Shown here: positions 45,801-60,800 of the stretch, one piece after another
Position numbering within the stretch: position 1 is the stretch's first letter
Layout of the letters: the number at the start of each line of letters is the position of its first letter
Program-made: the position numbers and the translations under genes
Assembly (NCBI GenBank): GCA_958510825.1
Contig: OY294044.1
Span: forward strand, 74,880,895 to 74,944,894
Direction: 5' to 3'
Source of the DNA: Brachypterus glaber
Taxonomy: Eukaryota > Arthropoda > Insecta > Coleoptera > Kateretidae
DNA: 64,000 nt
Notes under the pieces: generated by a model
What the model saw: only the letters and a program-made list of their open reading frames with translations
Databases searched by the model: none
Told to the model about the DNA's origin: nothing

Positions 45801-48800
45801 TGTATTGATCAGCCATACTCAAAAAATACAAAGCAGAATCACAATCAATACTAGATTGAATTCCATATTCACAGATCAGCTTTAATGAGTCCAACTCGTA
45901 TCTATCACTAAGCAGTAGCAGCTCTATCAGCTGCTCTATGCTCAGAGAGTTTTCTTTTAATCTACCACTGTATAGATATTCTAAAAATATCCTAAATAGA
46001 AAGGGACTTGTGTCGTGAATCGCTATTTTCCTAAAATAAATAAATAAATAAATAAATAAAATAGCAGCTGTTGTTTTAAACTGCTTGCAACCAGTTGCAA
46101 ACAACTCATCAAAATATTTTTTTCACAATAACAATGACCGCTCTGACCTATGTACAGTCTTTTAAAGTTCTATTCTAAAAGAATGGTAAAATGGCGGAAA
46201 GACAGAAAGACGATTTTTTGCATATATCCAGGGTATTTGAAATAGGGTCCGAAATTTTAAGCGGTGATTCTACATCATAATATATGACAAAACGTTCATA
46301 TAAATATATGTCTAAAAATCCGTTGTAAAAAGCCCCTTTGAAAGTTGCTAAAAAAATTGTTTTTTATTTAATAACTCAGGAACCCTTTGAGATATAACAA
46401 CGAGGTTTTGAACTAAAAAGTCTCATTTTCGTATGTTATTTTCATATACTTATTTTAAACAGGGGTGTGCGAAACGGGGGGCCTTATTAGTTTTTTGTTC
46501 CAAACTTTTTTATGTGAACCTTTTGTAATTTTATTTTTGGAATATGATTTCTCAGGTCCAAATACACAAGAATGGCACTCTTGTTGTAATACTGAAACCG
46601 TTTTCTAGAAAAATTAATTTGAAGGTGAAATTTCACGGTTTGAGGACGAAAAACTAAATACGAAAAATTTAGAAAACCAAAATTTCAATGATGCAAGGTT
46701 ATTCTAAAAAAAAAAAAGATTCTGTACATGTAGGTCTAAAAATCGATTTTAAAGCTACTGTGGCTCATTTTTAAATGGTGCTCTTTTCGGAGACCACAGC
46801 TGCCTTAGGATTGATTTTTGGAAGTACCTATACAGGGTGTATTTGAAATAGCGTAGGAAATTTTAACAGGTGATTCTACATGATAAAATATGGCAAAAAG
46901 TTCCTATAAACATATGTCTAAAAATGCGTCATAAGGGAGCTAAGCCCCTTTGAAATTGGCTAAAAAAATCGGTTTTTATTTAATAACTCAGGAACCCTTT
47001 GAGATATATTAACAAGGTTTTGCACGTGAATTAATCCTAATAAGGCCCATCTTTGTATGTCATTTTCACGTACTTATTTAATCCAGGGGTGTGCGAAACG
47101 AGGGGGCCTTATCAGTTTTTTGTCCCAAACTTTTTTCTGTGTAACTTTTTTGCAATTTTATTTTTGAAATATGATTCCTCAGGTCAAAATACATAAAAAA
47201 GGTACTCTTGTTGTAATAGTGTAGGATTAACCGTTTTCGAGAAAAGTTCATTTGAAGGTGAAATTTCACGGTTCGAGGACGAAAACTTAAATACTAAAAT
47301 GTCGAAAACCAAAATTTTAATGATGCAATGTTATTCTACATCAAAAACTAAGAAAAAAAGTTTCCATACATGTAGGTCGAAAAAACGCTTTTAAAGCTAC
47401 CATAGCCCTTTAAAAATGGTGCATATTTAGGAGACCATAGCTCGATTAGGATTGATTTTTGGAAGTACCTGTATATGAGGTTTTTTCTTAGTTTTTAATG
47501 TACATTCGCCCTGCGTCATTAAAATTTTGGTTTTCAACATTTTAGTATTTAATTTTTCGTCCTCGAACCGTGGAATTTCACCTTCAATTTAATTTTTCTC
47601 GAAAACGGTTAATCATACAGTATTACAACAAGAGTACCTTTTTTATGTATTTTGACCTGAGGAATCATATTTCAAAAATAAAATTTCAAAAAAGTTACAC
47701 AGAAAAAAGTTTTGGACAAAAAACTGATAAGCCCCCCCCCGTTTCGCACACCCCTGGTTGAAATAAGTACATGAAAATAACACATAAAAACGGGCCTTGG
47801 TAGGATTAATTGACGTGCAAAACCTCGTTGATATATCTCAAAAAGTTCCTGAGTTATTAAATAAAAACCGATTTTTTTAGCCACTTTCAAAGGGGCGTAG
47901 CTCCCTTATGACGCATTTTTAGACATATGTTTATAGGAACTTTTTGTCATATTTTATGATGTAGAATCATCTGTTAAAATTTCCGACGCTATTTCAAATA
48001 CACCGTGTATATCAGGTTATTTTCTTAGTTTTTGATCTACATTCCCCGGCATCATTGAAATGTTGGTTTTCAACATTTTAGTATTTAATTTTCGTCCTCG
48101 AACCGTGAAATTTCACCTTTAAATTATTTTTCAGTATTACTACAAAGTGCCTTTCTTGTGTATTTTGACCTAAGGAATTATATTCCAAAAATAAAATTAC
48201 AAAAAAGGTACACAGAAAAAAGTTTGGTACGAAAAACGGATAAAGCCGGGCGTTTCGCACACCCCTGGTTAAAATAATAATAATATTTTCTGATGTAAAA
48301 TCACCTCTTAAAATTTTGGACCCTATTTCAGATACCTGTATGTAAAAATATATTTCGACTCACTTACTTCAAAATGCTTAGTCAATTAAGGGTAAGAGTT
48401 TTTAGTTTTAAGCTTTAATTATACTTCAAATTCAATAAAACCTGCAGTGGCTCAGTTTCGAATGTGTGGTAAAAGGCGAAGATCATACCAGTTCGGGTGC
48501 GACTCGCGTAATTTCGTCGAAGCTTCGCAAAGGCGGACCCCTTATACGAAAGCAGCAGAGGTATGAGTCACTGCAGGTTTTATTGAATTTCCAGTATAGC
48601 AAACTAACGACACATTTAGAATTTTCTCGAAATCAGCGGAAATACATAATGTTTGGATGTCTGCCGAAATTTTTTAAAAAGCATTAATCGGTTTTATCAA
48701 GGTGGGCATTAAAATCGTACATTTTACAACATAGTTTGATTTAGTTTGACATGTAAGAATTCATTTTTAAAGTAAGGTTATTTATTTGTCAAATTCAAAA

Positions 48801-51800
48801 CATATCAAAGCAAAAACACAGCATCCACTTTGATTTTTTTTTTCTAAAAATTAAAATTAGTAGAATAAAATTTATCGCAAAAAATAAAACAACCTAATAT
48901 AACATAACATAACTTTTATAATCATAAAGCATTATAAGAATAATTTAGTACAATACAAAAAACTAACAAAAAATCCAGTACTTACTGTATTTTACCCTAG
49001 ACGGTTTTTGTCAAAAGCTTAACCCAACTTTTAAAATCTCTTGTGAAAATGATATGATGCTGTAAAATTTACGATTTCAAGGCCTCCCTTGATAAAACCT
49101 ATTGATGCTTTTTAAAAAAATCGGCAGATGTATGCTTTCCAGCTTAGCTTGGAGACTAATATTTAGGGCTTCCTAGGAGGCTTTAACTCGCCGTTTCTTT
49201 TACTTACTTTAATATGGCTTCTCTCATTCCAGAATTCAAGGCCCTTCTAAACCAATCGCACCTAGCTGCCACAATAACCCTGTGGGCTTTGATGGTACAT
49301 TCGCCCTCGATGGGACTGCATGGTTCCTCCGAACTGTCAAAGTCCACAGTGTTGGTTGGGCTAGCCATAACTTCGAACTCCATGTCGGTGTCGATTTCGT
49401 TCTGTAGAAGGTGAAGGCATCCGTTTGCTAGGTTGCTGCTGGTGGCCAGAGGCGGGACAGAAAGGGATTCAACTAAGTTTAACTAAAAAAAAAATACTTT
49501 TGTTTAGGCCCGATTTTTCATTAAAATTAAAAATTAATCACGTCAAATCCCATTTTATGATCATTAATGAATATGATTGGTTAATAGGTTTAACTGGCTA
49601 TGAATCATTGCCTATAGGCTTTCACTATCAAAACCTCGTGAAAACACGACACTCCTAAAGCGTGAATAGGTTTGATAAGAGTGTAGCTAAAGTCTGACCA
49701 TGAATCATGGTAGAAAATTGGTAATAATATAATAATATTTAACAATTTTAAATTAACATACATATTAAATATTTTTCTACATGCATCTTGGCAAGAACAT
49801 GGTTAATTTGCAAATATTGTTTATTGGTTTTTATAGCATTTTCCATATTGACTCTAAATATGTTTAAAGCAAAGCTAAATTCTTAGTACTAGTTAGTTTT
49901 AAAGAAAAACACATTTTCTCACTACCAACTGCAGGATTAGAGGAAGAAGGGAAAATGATGGTGTCAAAATTTATGTGTTGAAAATGTTTGTAGATTTGTT
50001 TTACAATAGAAAAGAGTAGCTCTTAACAGTGAAGAGTATCTATTCAAAATTCGTTGTAGTTACATCAGTCCATTACCGTTTAAAATACCTAAAAATAGGT
50101 CAAAGACAACTATAAACTAAATAAATAAATAAATAAACTAGGTAAGTTGACATTACTTGATCAAAAAGTCGCCAGTAATGGAAAGTACTATATCGAGCAT
50201 ACTTAGTGATAGATGCAATCAATACAAACAAACTACCGTAACTAAAGACAGAAAAAACGATTTACCGCGCAAGGTCACTAAGGGACCGACACCGCAGGGA
50301 GGCATCTAGGCAAAAGACTACTGTTGTTAATTTTATAGTGGTTCCATAAAAAATGATTTGTTGAATTGTCACACATATAAATGTCAAAAATATTATTAAT
50401 AAAATAAGATTTTAACTCCTTGGTTTGGAAGTTTTTTTTTCTGTCTTGGGTCGTGTTTATGGACCTCAACTCCGCTTCGGTCCACAAAAAAAAATCACTT
50501 ACCTATACTAGGAGCGCAAATAACTATTAAATATTGTAATTTTTTTCTTGTGTGTTTTTAAATACGCATATGAAAATTATTAGAATACAATGAACTCTTT
50601 ATTTAGGTTTATTTTAGTGTATGATACTTGTTCGTTCATGTTTTATTAGAAAGACTTGACAAACGTTTTATTAGTCAGCTAAAAAATATGTTTAAACTAT
50701 CCCTTTATTTGCGTTTAAACTAAAGTGATGAATTTCAATAAAAATATTTGAATAAAATAATAAGAAATGTCCTGCGAGAATGTCAAATGGATTTATAGTT
50801 TATTTATTTATTTCAGAATTTTATACAGCGTCATGGAGAGCCCCAAATAAGCTTTTGGCTTATGTAATTAATTCAAAATTATTGTAACATAAAACAGTGT
50901 TAGGTATAAACTACCTTCCAAAGGAGGTCCCTGTATCACTATAATAAATACAAATAAAAAAATAAAAATAAATAAATTACTTTTCTTGGTTACTTGTGCA
51001 CACTGTGTACTGCACAGTCTTTTTTGATTTAGACATCTAGCATTTCTGAACAGATTTGTCAAAAATAAAATATTTAAAAACACCAAACTTTATACTTTTT
51101 TAAGTTTTAGCTTTTCTCTAATAACAAAAATCGAAAAATTAAATTGTCTTATAAATACCTCTAACGATTTTACTTAAATCTTGTACGTTAATATTATTAA
51201 CCGTCATCAGCGAATTTCCAGTGCTCGCATAGGCGCCGCGTCGATTCTATCGTTGACGCGAGGTTTTAAATATTTACATTTTTATTTTCTTCGAAAACAC
51301 CGATGTATTTACATATTTATAGTTATAGTATATTCAATATTGTTGTGTGTAAATAAATAGTCGTCAAATGTTTCGATTTAGTGATTTATAAAAATTTCCC
51401 TCATAATTCGGCAAAATTATTTCGTAAGCCTATGTTTCTGTGTTTATTTTCGACGTTGATGAGTCATAACTGAATTTATTCCTATTAATGATTATTAATA
51501 ATAAATTGCAACAACATGTCATTACTGATTTTCACCGGAAAATCACATAGGGGCGTATTTTTATTTTTATTTTGGAAAAGCAGGGTGAATTTATATTTGG
51601 TGATTACTTTCTCATGATCACCGAAATTAAATGCAAACTGATTACAAAAATAATAATATAAAAATAATAAAAATCTAAGCAGATTTTCGTGAGAAAGTAA
51701 CTGCGGTGGAACCGTAACATTTTCAGTTTATTTCACTTACTTTATAACCATGGTTGTGTACGGAACTGTGGGTTGAACCAGAACAGTTTTTTGAAGATTT

Positions 51801-54800
51801 TTGACCATCACTACCGTGCGCCGTTGTCGTACTCTTGACTAGAAGACCCAACGTATGCAACGCTTGCGTGAACGCGTCTCGCTGAACTAATTCACAAAGT
51901 TGCAACATCACATCTTGGAAAGTCTCTCTATGGGCCACTAATTTTTGTAAAACACCAGCCTAAAGATAAACATGATCAAAAAATACGCTGCATACATACA
52001 TAAAAAGGCTTTCCTATTTTTACGCATTTTGACGAGTGACCGCAAAAAAAAGAGGTTTTTTAGCCTGTTTTTCAAACACCTGTAACTTCGATTGGAATTG
52101 ATAAAATGTAACGTAAGTGCTCAAAATTTTTGTCTGGTCATGAACTTGTGCAAAAAGTAAGATTTATTGTTCTAGAAGCTAAACATGCCCTTAGACAAGG
52201 GTTAACTATATGTACTTAAATTGAATTTTATACTCTAAACTTTCTCACATTTTATTAAACATAACTGGTTGGATCCCCTTAACTCGATTTTTTTTTAGAT
52301 ACTCTGATTTACTACTTTTTTTGGTGCTTGGTGGTAGTTTAACCCTCTTTGTGATGGTGGATTTTTATCAAATACAAGGGTCATACCCCTTTACGTGTTT
52401 TTTATGTTTCATATTACAGAAAAATGTTTTTTAAATATAGAAATAGAGGGCTAAACTACCCCCAAGCACCAAAAAAAGTAGTAAATCATAAAGTATCTCA
52501 AGAAAAATCGAGTTAAAGAGATCCAGCCAGTTATGTTTAATAAAATGTGAGAAAGTTTAGAGAATAAAATTCAATTCAAGTAGCCATAGTTAACCCTTTG
52601 TCTAAGGGGATGTTTAGCTTCTAGAACAATAAATATTGCTTTTTGCACAAGTTCATGACCAGACAAAAATTTTGAGCACTTATACGTTACATTTTATCAA
52701 TTCTAATCGAAGTTACAGATGTTTGAAAAACAGGCTAACTTTGCAGTCACTCTTTATTTTGCACATTACATTGACTTCACGGCTAGTAATTTACGATTAT
52801 TTTAAATTAGAACGTATAAAGTTCACGACTTGAGGTGCTACATTTTCCTCCGCACCCGGGGGTGTTTTTTTTTATTATTCAGTTTCAGCGACCTTAAAAA
52901 TTCTTGTATAGCAATGTGGAAGAAAATATTCTAAATACTTAAAAATGATTCCAGTCCATCCTCGGGGGTTAGAAAATGTTTTTTATCATATTAGGTTTTA
53001 GGGGCCTCAAAAAACCCCAATATACCAATTTTAACGAAACCGTACTTACATTATATTGTAAACTTGTAAACATTTAAAAATTATTGCCCCCCCCCCCCTC
53101 CAAACCCTGGGGGTGTGATTATAAACTATTTATTATCATATTCGGTTTTAGCGACCTCAAAAACCCAAATATACCTTTTTAAAAAAATATCGTAAAATTT
53201 AAAAATAGTAGTAAATAGTAGTACATTTTACATCTCACGATCTGTCGCTTAACTCATAGTTAGGGATTACAAATCTTTTTTGTACGAGTTTTATGTGATA
53301 TTTTTTCTACATAACTTATTACACAAAAAATTGCTTAAACTATAAAGGAGAGTCTGTTTGTTTGTAACGATAATTTTTTTTGTGATCAAAAAAGTTTTGG
53401 TCTAAATTTTTCCGTCATATTGTGAGCTTTTTACGTTCCAGTTTTAAGTACATATTAACCTGGTAAAAAAATATAATTAAAGAACTAGTTACTTACAATT
53501 TTGCTTGTTCCAACTTTAAAACAAAATTTAAACTCCCTCCATTCGAGAGTTTCGTCAATGGCAACTTTGTCTTCTTCTAGTCTAAGTAAAAATATGGGTA
53601 AATCTTCGATTAATTGCTCCAAATTACGTGATATTGAACGCACTTTTTCTGCGTGAGTCATTTCTATAAAGCTTTCCCTAAAACACAAATAAAATAATAA
53701 TTAAATTAAATTTAAATGAATTTAAACTAAAAAAAAAAAAAAATAATTTTATACCTATATACTCCGGTCAATAAAAATAATACTTATTCACTCTTGAGAA
53801 TATATAAAAAGATAGTTTTTCAAAAAAGATTTTGAGTTTTACATAAAATAAGTCCAGATCAATATTAATTAAGCTATCATAAAAAATAACAATTTTAAAC
53901 ACATTTGACCCCATTACTCAACTCCGGAAACTTTGGGAAAGAAATCTATGATCTGAATTGGTAAAAACGTTTTCAAGCAGGGAATAATATTTCCAGACCG
54001 ACAGACAGATTTTTTTAGCTTTTTTGCAAGGAAAACTTAAACGGAAAAACATTTTTACTATTGTTGTTAAACAATTCTTCTACAATTTTCATCTGTGCTT
54101 TTAAAACAGCACCAAGAGTTAGGTGATTCTAAATCAAAAAATATATTAAAAAAAAAAAGTACATACGTATGTCTAAAAATGGGTCGTAAAAAGAGGCTAA
54201 AAGCCTTCGTTTTTATTATTAAATGAGAAACCCTTTGAGATTTATAGCTAAAAGCAGCAAGATTTTGCATGTGCTCTAAATTAATAAGAACTATTATTTT
54301 ATGCTATTTTCCTGTAGTTATTTTAACCTGGGGCATGCAAAATGGAGAAGAAGGCTTATCACTTTTTTGTCCCAAACTTATTTTTGTAACTATTATGTAA
54401 TTTTATTATTACAATATGATTCCCCAAGTCAAAATACAAAAAAAGTACTGTTGTTGTAATGACCTCTCCTCAAGAATAATCCTTGTCCTTCCTAAGTCTT
54501 GATGAAGCATATGCGTAAAATTTGCACTTACCTCTTGTGTAGCAATAATACAAGGCTGCATGTAATATGCTCATGAAAATTTCTCAATTTAGTCAATTCT
54601 CTAATATGAAGCACATGGTGTAAATATTTTCCTAGCATATCTCCCACGCCAGTTTTATGTCGGGAAACATCGGGAGATAACTCTTGAATTATTTGCTCTA
54701 GACATTTTTCCACTTGTACAAACAATGTTGAGATTGTATCTAATATCACTTCTATCTAAAATTTTAAAACAAAAGTAAAACAAAATAATGTTATTTTATT

Positions 54801-57800
54801 TTAAATTTTTATTTTTTAAACAAGATAAATAATTTCCAAAATTTGGAAATATTTAATACCTATTTTACATTTACCCAGAAATAAACTAGAAAATTTTAGT
54901 GCGAAAATAAAAACTACTTACAATGACTAACCTTAAACGACAAATTGTGTATGTTTCTTTCAACCTAATTTCTTCAGCTATAGATTTCTACTTACTTCTG
55001 GTACTAAAAATGTGGCAACTTCATTTCGTTGAACTGGGGACATAGAGCTAAATGTAAACTTAAAAACTTGTAAAAAAGTTGTAAGTTGAGTAAAAAATAT
55101 TGATAGCCTTGATTTAGCGTATTTTATAATTTCATGTCTCTCTGATTTCGATAATTCGGATTTTCGTTTCGTAAATAAATCACATAATAACAGCATTTTT
55201 ACACCAGCTAAAACAAAAAATTAAAAATTACAAGTACACAAAAATTCAGGACATGTGTGTGTAAAACAAGTATGGCGCTGGAAAAAAATGATATTAACAT
55301 TTTTTGTGTAGTTTTATTTAATAGTTAGACAGCCTACTGAAAAAATGTGGACACGCCGGACAAAAGCAACATTTTTTTTTCAAAACTTCTTATAACGTAA
55401 GCTTTGAATTTTGAGTAGGATCCACTTCACCTCCACTCACACGGCCATTGAAAAATATAGTTTAAATTATTTTTATGTCAGTTTCTAGAATTTCATAGAG
55501 GAAAAACAGATTTGGCTGTAAGTTATACCATAGATAGTATCATCCTCTGGGACAATAAGTCGGGATATAAAAGTTTTTAAGTCCTGCTAGTTTCAGAGCA
55601 AGAGCTGATCTAGAAGGTCGCCGCATGAAAATGTTGCTATTTCGGCCATCTATACAAACCTTCCTATTTTGGTTCCTATTTTGGTTCATCGCCGATTTTA
55701 ACCGTCAAGGTTTTGTTTAAATCTTTAGAAAACAATGTTAACGTATTTAATATTATTTGTTCTTAAGTTATTTGAAAAAGCCTCTAAAAGTACATAAAAA
55801 TCGAAAAAAGTGAATTTTTTGTCCACCGTATTTTTTTTTCTCCTTTATTATTTTTCATTTTTTTTTTCTTATTTTTATAAATCATGTATATGTGTGTTTC
55901 TTATTCATTATACGCATTATTTAAAAAAAAAAAAATCTGATATGAGAAAAACCCTAGGAGAAATATTAAAAAAAGTTCAAAAAAAAATTGAAAAACTGAT
56001 ATTTTCAATATAATTTTGCATTGACTTGTCATTTTTTTTTTCTTTAATTTTGCACAGGACATATGCCCATATATTCTTAAGAATATATCAAAAAAGTTTA
56101 TATGTATTTGTCTTCGTTTTGAAACTACAGCCAATTGCAAATATCAATTTTTCGAAAATATGAGAAAATTAAAAAAAATTACAAAAATCTTAAGGACAAA
56201 TAACATTAAATATGTAAAAATTTTTAAAAAGATTTTTTTCTAGAGGTTTAATTAAAACCTTGACGGTTAAAATCGGCGAAGAACCAACAAAGTTAGGAAG
56301 GTTTGTGTAGATGGCCGAAAACAGTAACATTTTTATGCAGCGACCTCCTTGATCAGTTCTTGCTCTAAAACTAGCAGGATTTAAAAACTTTTATATCCCG
56401 ACTTATTGTCCCATAGAATGATACTATCTATGATATAACAGTAGTAGTAGTATTTAATTTAATTATAGGCAACAGAAGTGATAAATCGAATTTAATCTCC
56501 TCTGCAGAACGTCGCCAATGGCTCTATCTTGGCAGATTAAAACCTGGAACAACCAACGAGAACATTATATCCTATTTTAATGATGTACTTGATATTACTG
56601 ATGTCAAATGCGAAACGCTTCTGTCCAATGATGACATTTGTTCATTTAAGGTTGGTGTAAAGGAGTCTCTAATAGCAGGCCTTCTGGACCCGAGTTTGTG
56701 GGAGGAAGGCATTGCCGTGAAAGAGTTTATACCTCGTAGTAGGTCTTTTTGGCAAACGAGGACTCATCCCGGAGGAAATTAAATAGTACGTCCATCTGTT
56801 CTAATAATATGCTTAAACTCAATGTATATTATCAAAATGTTCGCGGCCTTAATACCAAAGTAGATCAATTTTACTCTGCCGTTAGTGACTGCGAATACGA
56901 TGTTATTGCCGTTACAGAATCTGGACTAAATAGCAATGTTCACATTTCTGAACTTTTTCCTGAAACTTATACTGTATTTAGATGCGACCGTAATTATGCT
57001 GAAGTTGATGCCGATAAGGGAGGAGGAGCATGTTTAGCTGTAAATTCCAACTTTTTGGGTAACGTTATAATATCTGAACTGAACTTTTCGAGCATTACAA
57101 ATATTATTAAATCTTTGGAAATTGTAGGTTGTAAAATGTGTTTTAATAATTTTAATTTAATAATTATTGTTTTGTACATACCGCCTTCTATTCCTGTTGC
57201 AGAATTTGAATTGTTTTTTGAACTACTTAGTCTAATTGAATTTCTTTATGATAAAAATGTTCTTTTTATTGGCGATTTTAACATTAGTCGTTACGTTAAT
57301 CATGACTTAAATGATAGCAAATACTGTGCCTTTAACAACTTTATAAATTCTTTCGAACTTTCACAGTTTAACAGCATATTAAATTCAACAGATCGTCTTC
57401 TGGACCTTACAGTGTCCAATTTGTCATGCGTAGTATCTAGAAGTGACCATCCTTTTGTCAATATTGACTTGTACCATCCACCTTTGGATATTTCTGTAAG
57501 CATGCATATTTCAAAAAATAAAAAATTTAAATCTACAAATACAAGTAAAAATTATAATTTTCGCAAATGTGATTTTCGAAACTTATATGACAGTTTATCC
57601 AAAGTCGACTGGTCTGTTCTTCAAGATTTTAATGAAATTAATCTTGCTTGTGATAAATTTTATAATATTTTAGATTCTAATTTTGATAAATTTGTTCCTG
57701 TCTATAAAAATAAATCACGGTCATTCCCTGTTTGGTACAGCAAGGAGCTGATAACCTTGCTAAAAAATAAAAATAAAGTTCATTCTAAGTTTAAAAAATA

Positions 57801-60800
57801 TAAAAATATTTCTGATTTAAATACTTTTAAAGAATTACGAAGCGAATCCAAGCAAAATATTAAAACTGATTATTATAACTATTTAAGGGATATTCAGAGT
57901 AATATCACATCTGATCCAAAATCTTTTTGGACTTACGAATCAATTTTATATATTCATATTTACAATCAAATTAAACTTTCTCCGCACCAGCACGGATTTA
58001 TAGAAAAACGAAGTACTGTGTCTAACTTGGTTGTTTTCAAACAATTTATATCACAGGCAATAAATGACAAAGAACAGACAGACGTCATAAGTACTGACTT
58101 TCAAAAGGCGTTTGATCAAATAGATCCATATATAATACTTGTAAAGCTTGAAGAATTTGGATTTCATAGAGCTCTAATTGCTCTCTTTTTTAGTTATCTT
58201 TTTGGTAGAAAACAAGTAGTTTTTTATAATGGATACTATTCATATTTCTTTTTTTCTACTTCTGGTGTTCCCCAGGGTTCTAATCTGGGACCTTTAATTT
58301 TCCTAATTTTCATTAATAATCTGCCTTTATGCATAGACTGTGATCGGTTATTGTTTGCGGACGACTTCAAATTTTATTTAATAATTAAGTCTATTAACGA
58401 TTGTATTTTGCTGCAAAATCAAATTAACCTTTTATGGGACTGGTGCATTCGTAATAAATTAAATCTTAACATTAAAAAATGTAAATACATGTCATATTCA
58501 ACTAAACATAATATAATAGACTACCAGTATCATATAAACGGTACTCCGCTTGAGAGATGCTATGAGTTGAAAGATCTAGGGGTTGTATTTGATACGACTT
58601 TATCTTTTTCATGTCACATATCCCAAGTCTGTTCTTCTGCTTCTAAGATGTTGGGATTTATAATTCGAAATTCAAAATCTTTTAATAATGTATTATGCCT
58701 TAAGTCATTATATTATGCATATGTGAGATCCAGACTAGAGTATGCCTCTCTTGTCTGGTATCCCACATATGTAGTTCATACTGATGCCTTGGAAGCAGTG
58801 AATAGAAGATTTGCAAAATTTCTTTATTTTAAACGTGAAGGAGTCTATCCTGCTCAAGGATACGACAATATTGAACTGTTAAACCGCTTTAATATGCTGT
58901 CACTTAAGACTAGACGAATAAATTTTTCCCTATGTTTTCTATATAAACTGCTTCACAATGGAATTGATTGCATGGACTTACTCAGGCAAATCAATTTCAG
59001 AGTGCCGCGTTTGGGTTCGAGACGTGAGGATACTTTTATTTGTAATTTTAGCAGGACTAACGTTATGGTTAGATCGCCAATAAATATAATATGTAATAAC
59101 TTTAATTCGTTAAACAGATCCATTGATATTAACGCGTGTTCTCTAAACTCACTTTTATACACTAACAACCTACAATAATAGGTTAAAATTGTGTATTTAT
59201 GTATCCATATATATTATTTTTTTTTTATTTATTTATTTATTTATTTATTTCCATCTAAAATATACATATTTAATTACAAAAATTAGACACCTAGGTTTTT
59301 CACCTGTATTGTGTCTATAATCAAACTTAAAATATATTTTTTACTTAATGATGACAATCTATAACTTGAATACATTAAACTTTAAGTTATCTAACACAAC
59401 AAGAATATTTAAATATAACTTTAAGCTCCTAAGTTGCTTGTGAAAACATTACGTAGACTCTCGTCTTGTAATATATATTTTTTGAGAGTTTTTTTAAAAT
59501 TTTTAAAGTTCCTAATTGTTTTGATGTTTTTTGGAATCTTATTGTAAGTTTTTAAGCCTATATACTCAATACTTTTTTGGCCAACAGTTTTAAATTTTTT
59601 TTTTAGAACAAAACAGTTTAATTCTCTATTGCGAGTCACATAATCATGTGGAGTTTGTCTTTTTGGACTTCTGGTGTTCCCCAGGGTTCTAATCTGGGAC
59701 CTTTAATTTTCCTAATTTTCATTAATAATCTGCCTTTATGCATAGACTGTGATCGGTTATTGTTTGCGGACGACTTCAAATTTTATTTAATAATTAAGTC
59801 TATTAACGATTGTATTTTGCTGCAAAATCAAATTAACCTTTTATGGGACTGGTGCATTCGTAATAAATTAAATCTTAACATTAAAAAATGTAAATACATG
59901 TCATATTCAACTAAACATAATATAATAGACTACCAGTATCATATAAACGGTACTCCGCTTGAGAGATGCTATGAGTTGAAAGATCTAGGGGTTGTATTTG
60001 ATACGACTTTATCTTTTTCATGTCACATATCCCAAGTCTGTTCTTCTGCTTCTAAGATGTTGGGATTTATAATTCGAAATTCAAAATCTTTTAATAATGT
60101 ATTATGCCTTAAGTCATTATATTATGCATATGTGAGATCCAGACTAGAGTATGCCTCTCTTGTCTGGTATCCCACATATGTAGTTCATACTGATGCCTTG
60201 GAAGCAGTGAATAGAAGATTTGCAAAATTTCTTTATTTTAAACGTGAAGGAGTCTATCCTGCTCAAGGATACGACAATATTGAACTGTTAAACCGCTTTA
60301 ATATGCTGTCACTTAAGACTAGACGAATAAATTTTTCCCTATGTTTTCTATATAAACTGCTTCACAATGGAATTGATTGCATGGACTTACTCAGGCAAAT
60401 CAATTTCAGAGTGCCGCGTTTGGGTTCGAGACGTGAGGATACTTTTATTTGTAATTTTAGCAGGACTAACGTTATGGTTAGATCGCCAATAAATATAATA
60501 TGTAATAACTTTAATTCGTTAAACAGATCCATTGATATTAACGCGTGTTCTCTAAACTCACTTTTATACACTAACAACCTACAATAATAGGTTAAAATTG
60601 TGTATTTATGTATCCATATATATTATTTTTTTTTTTTATTTATTTATTTATTTATTTATTTATTTCCATCTAAAATATACATATTTAATTACAAAAAGTA
60701 GACACCTAGGTTTTTCACCTGTATTGTGTCTATAATCAAACTTAAAATATATTTTTTACTTAATGATGACAATCTATAACTTGAATACATTAAACTTTAA

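Larger units (their letters stand above)
56450..59215 (+). mobile_element. jockey-like LINE with internal RT deletion
   Basis: It contains the tail of an ORF1 (56455-56755), an endonuclease-RT ORF2 (56749-59178) and a short 3'UTR. ORF2 lacks the start of the RT: the endonuclease/linker text (SDPKSFWTYESIL) runs straight into IYNQIKLSPHQHGF, skipping the usual NYRPIS region, so it is probably internally deleted while keeping frame. Confidence 0.88.
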
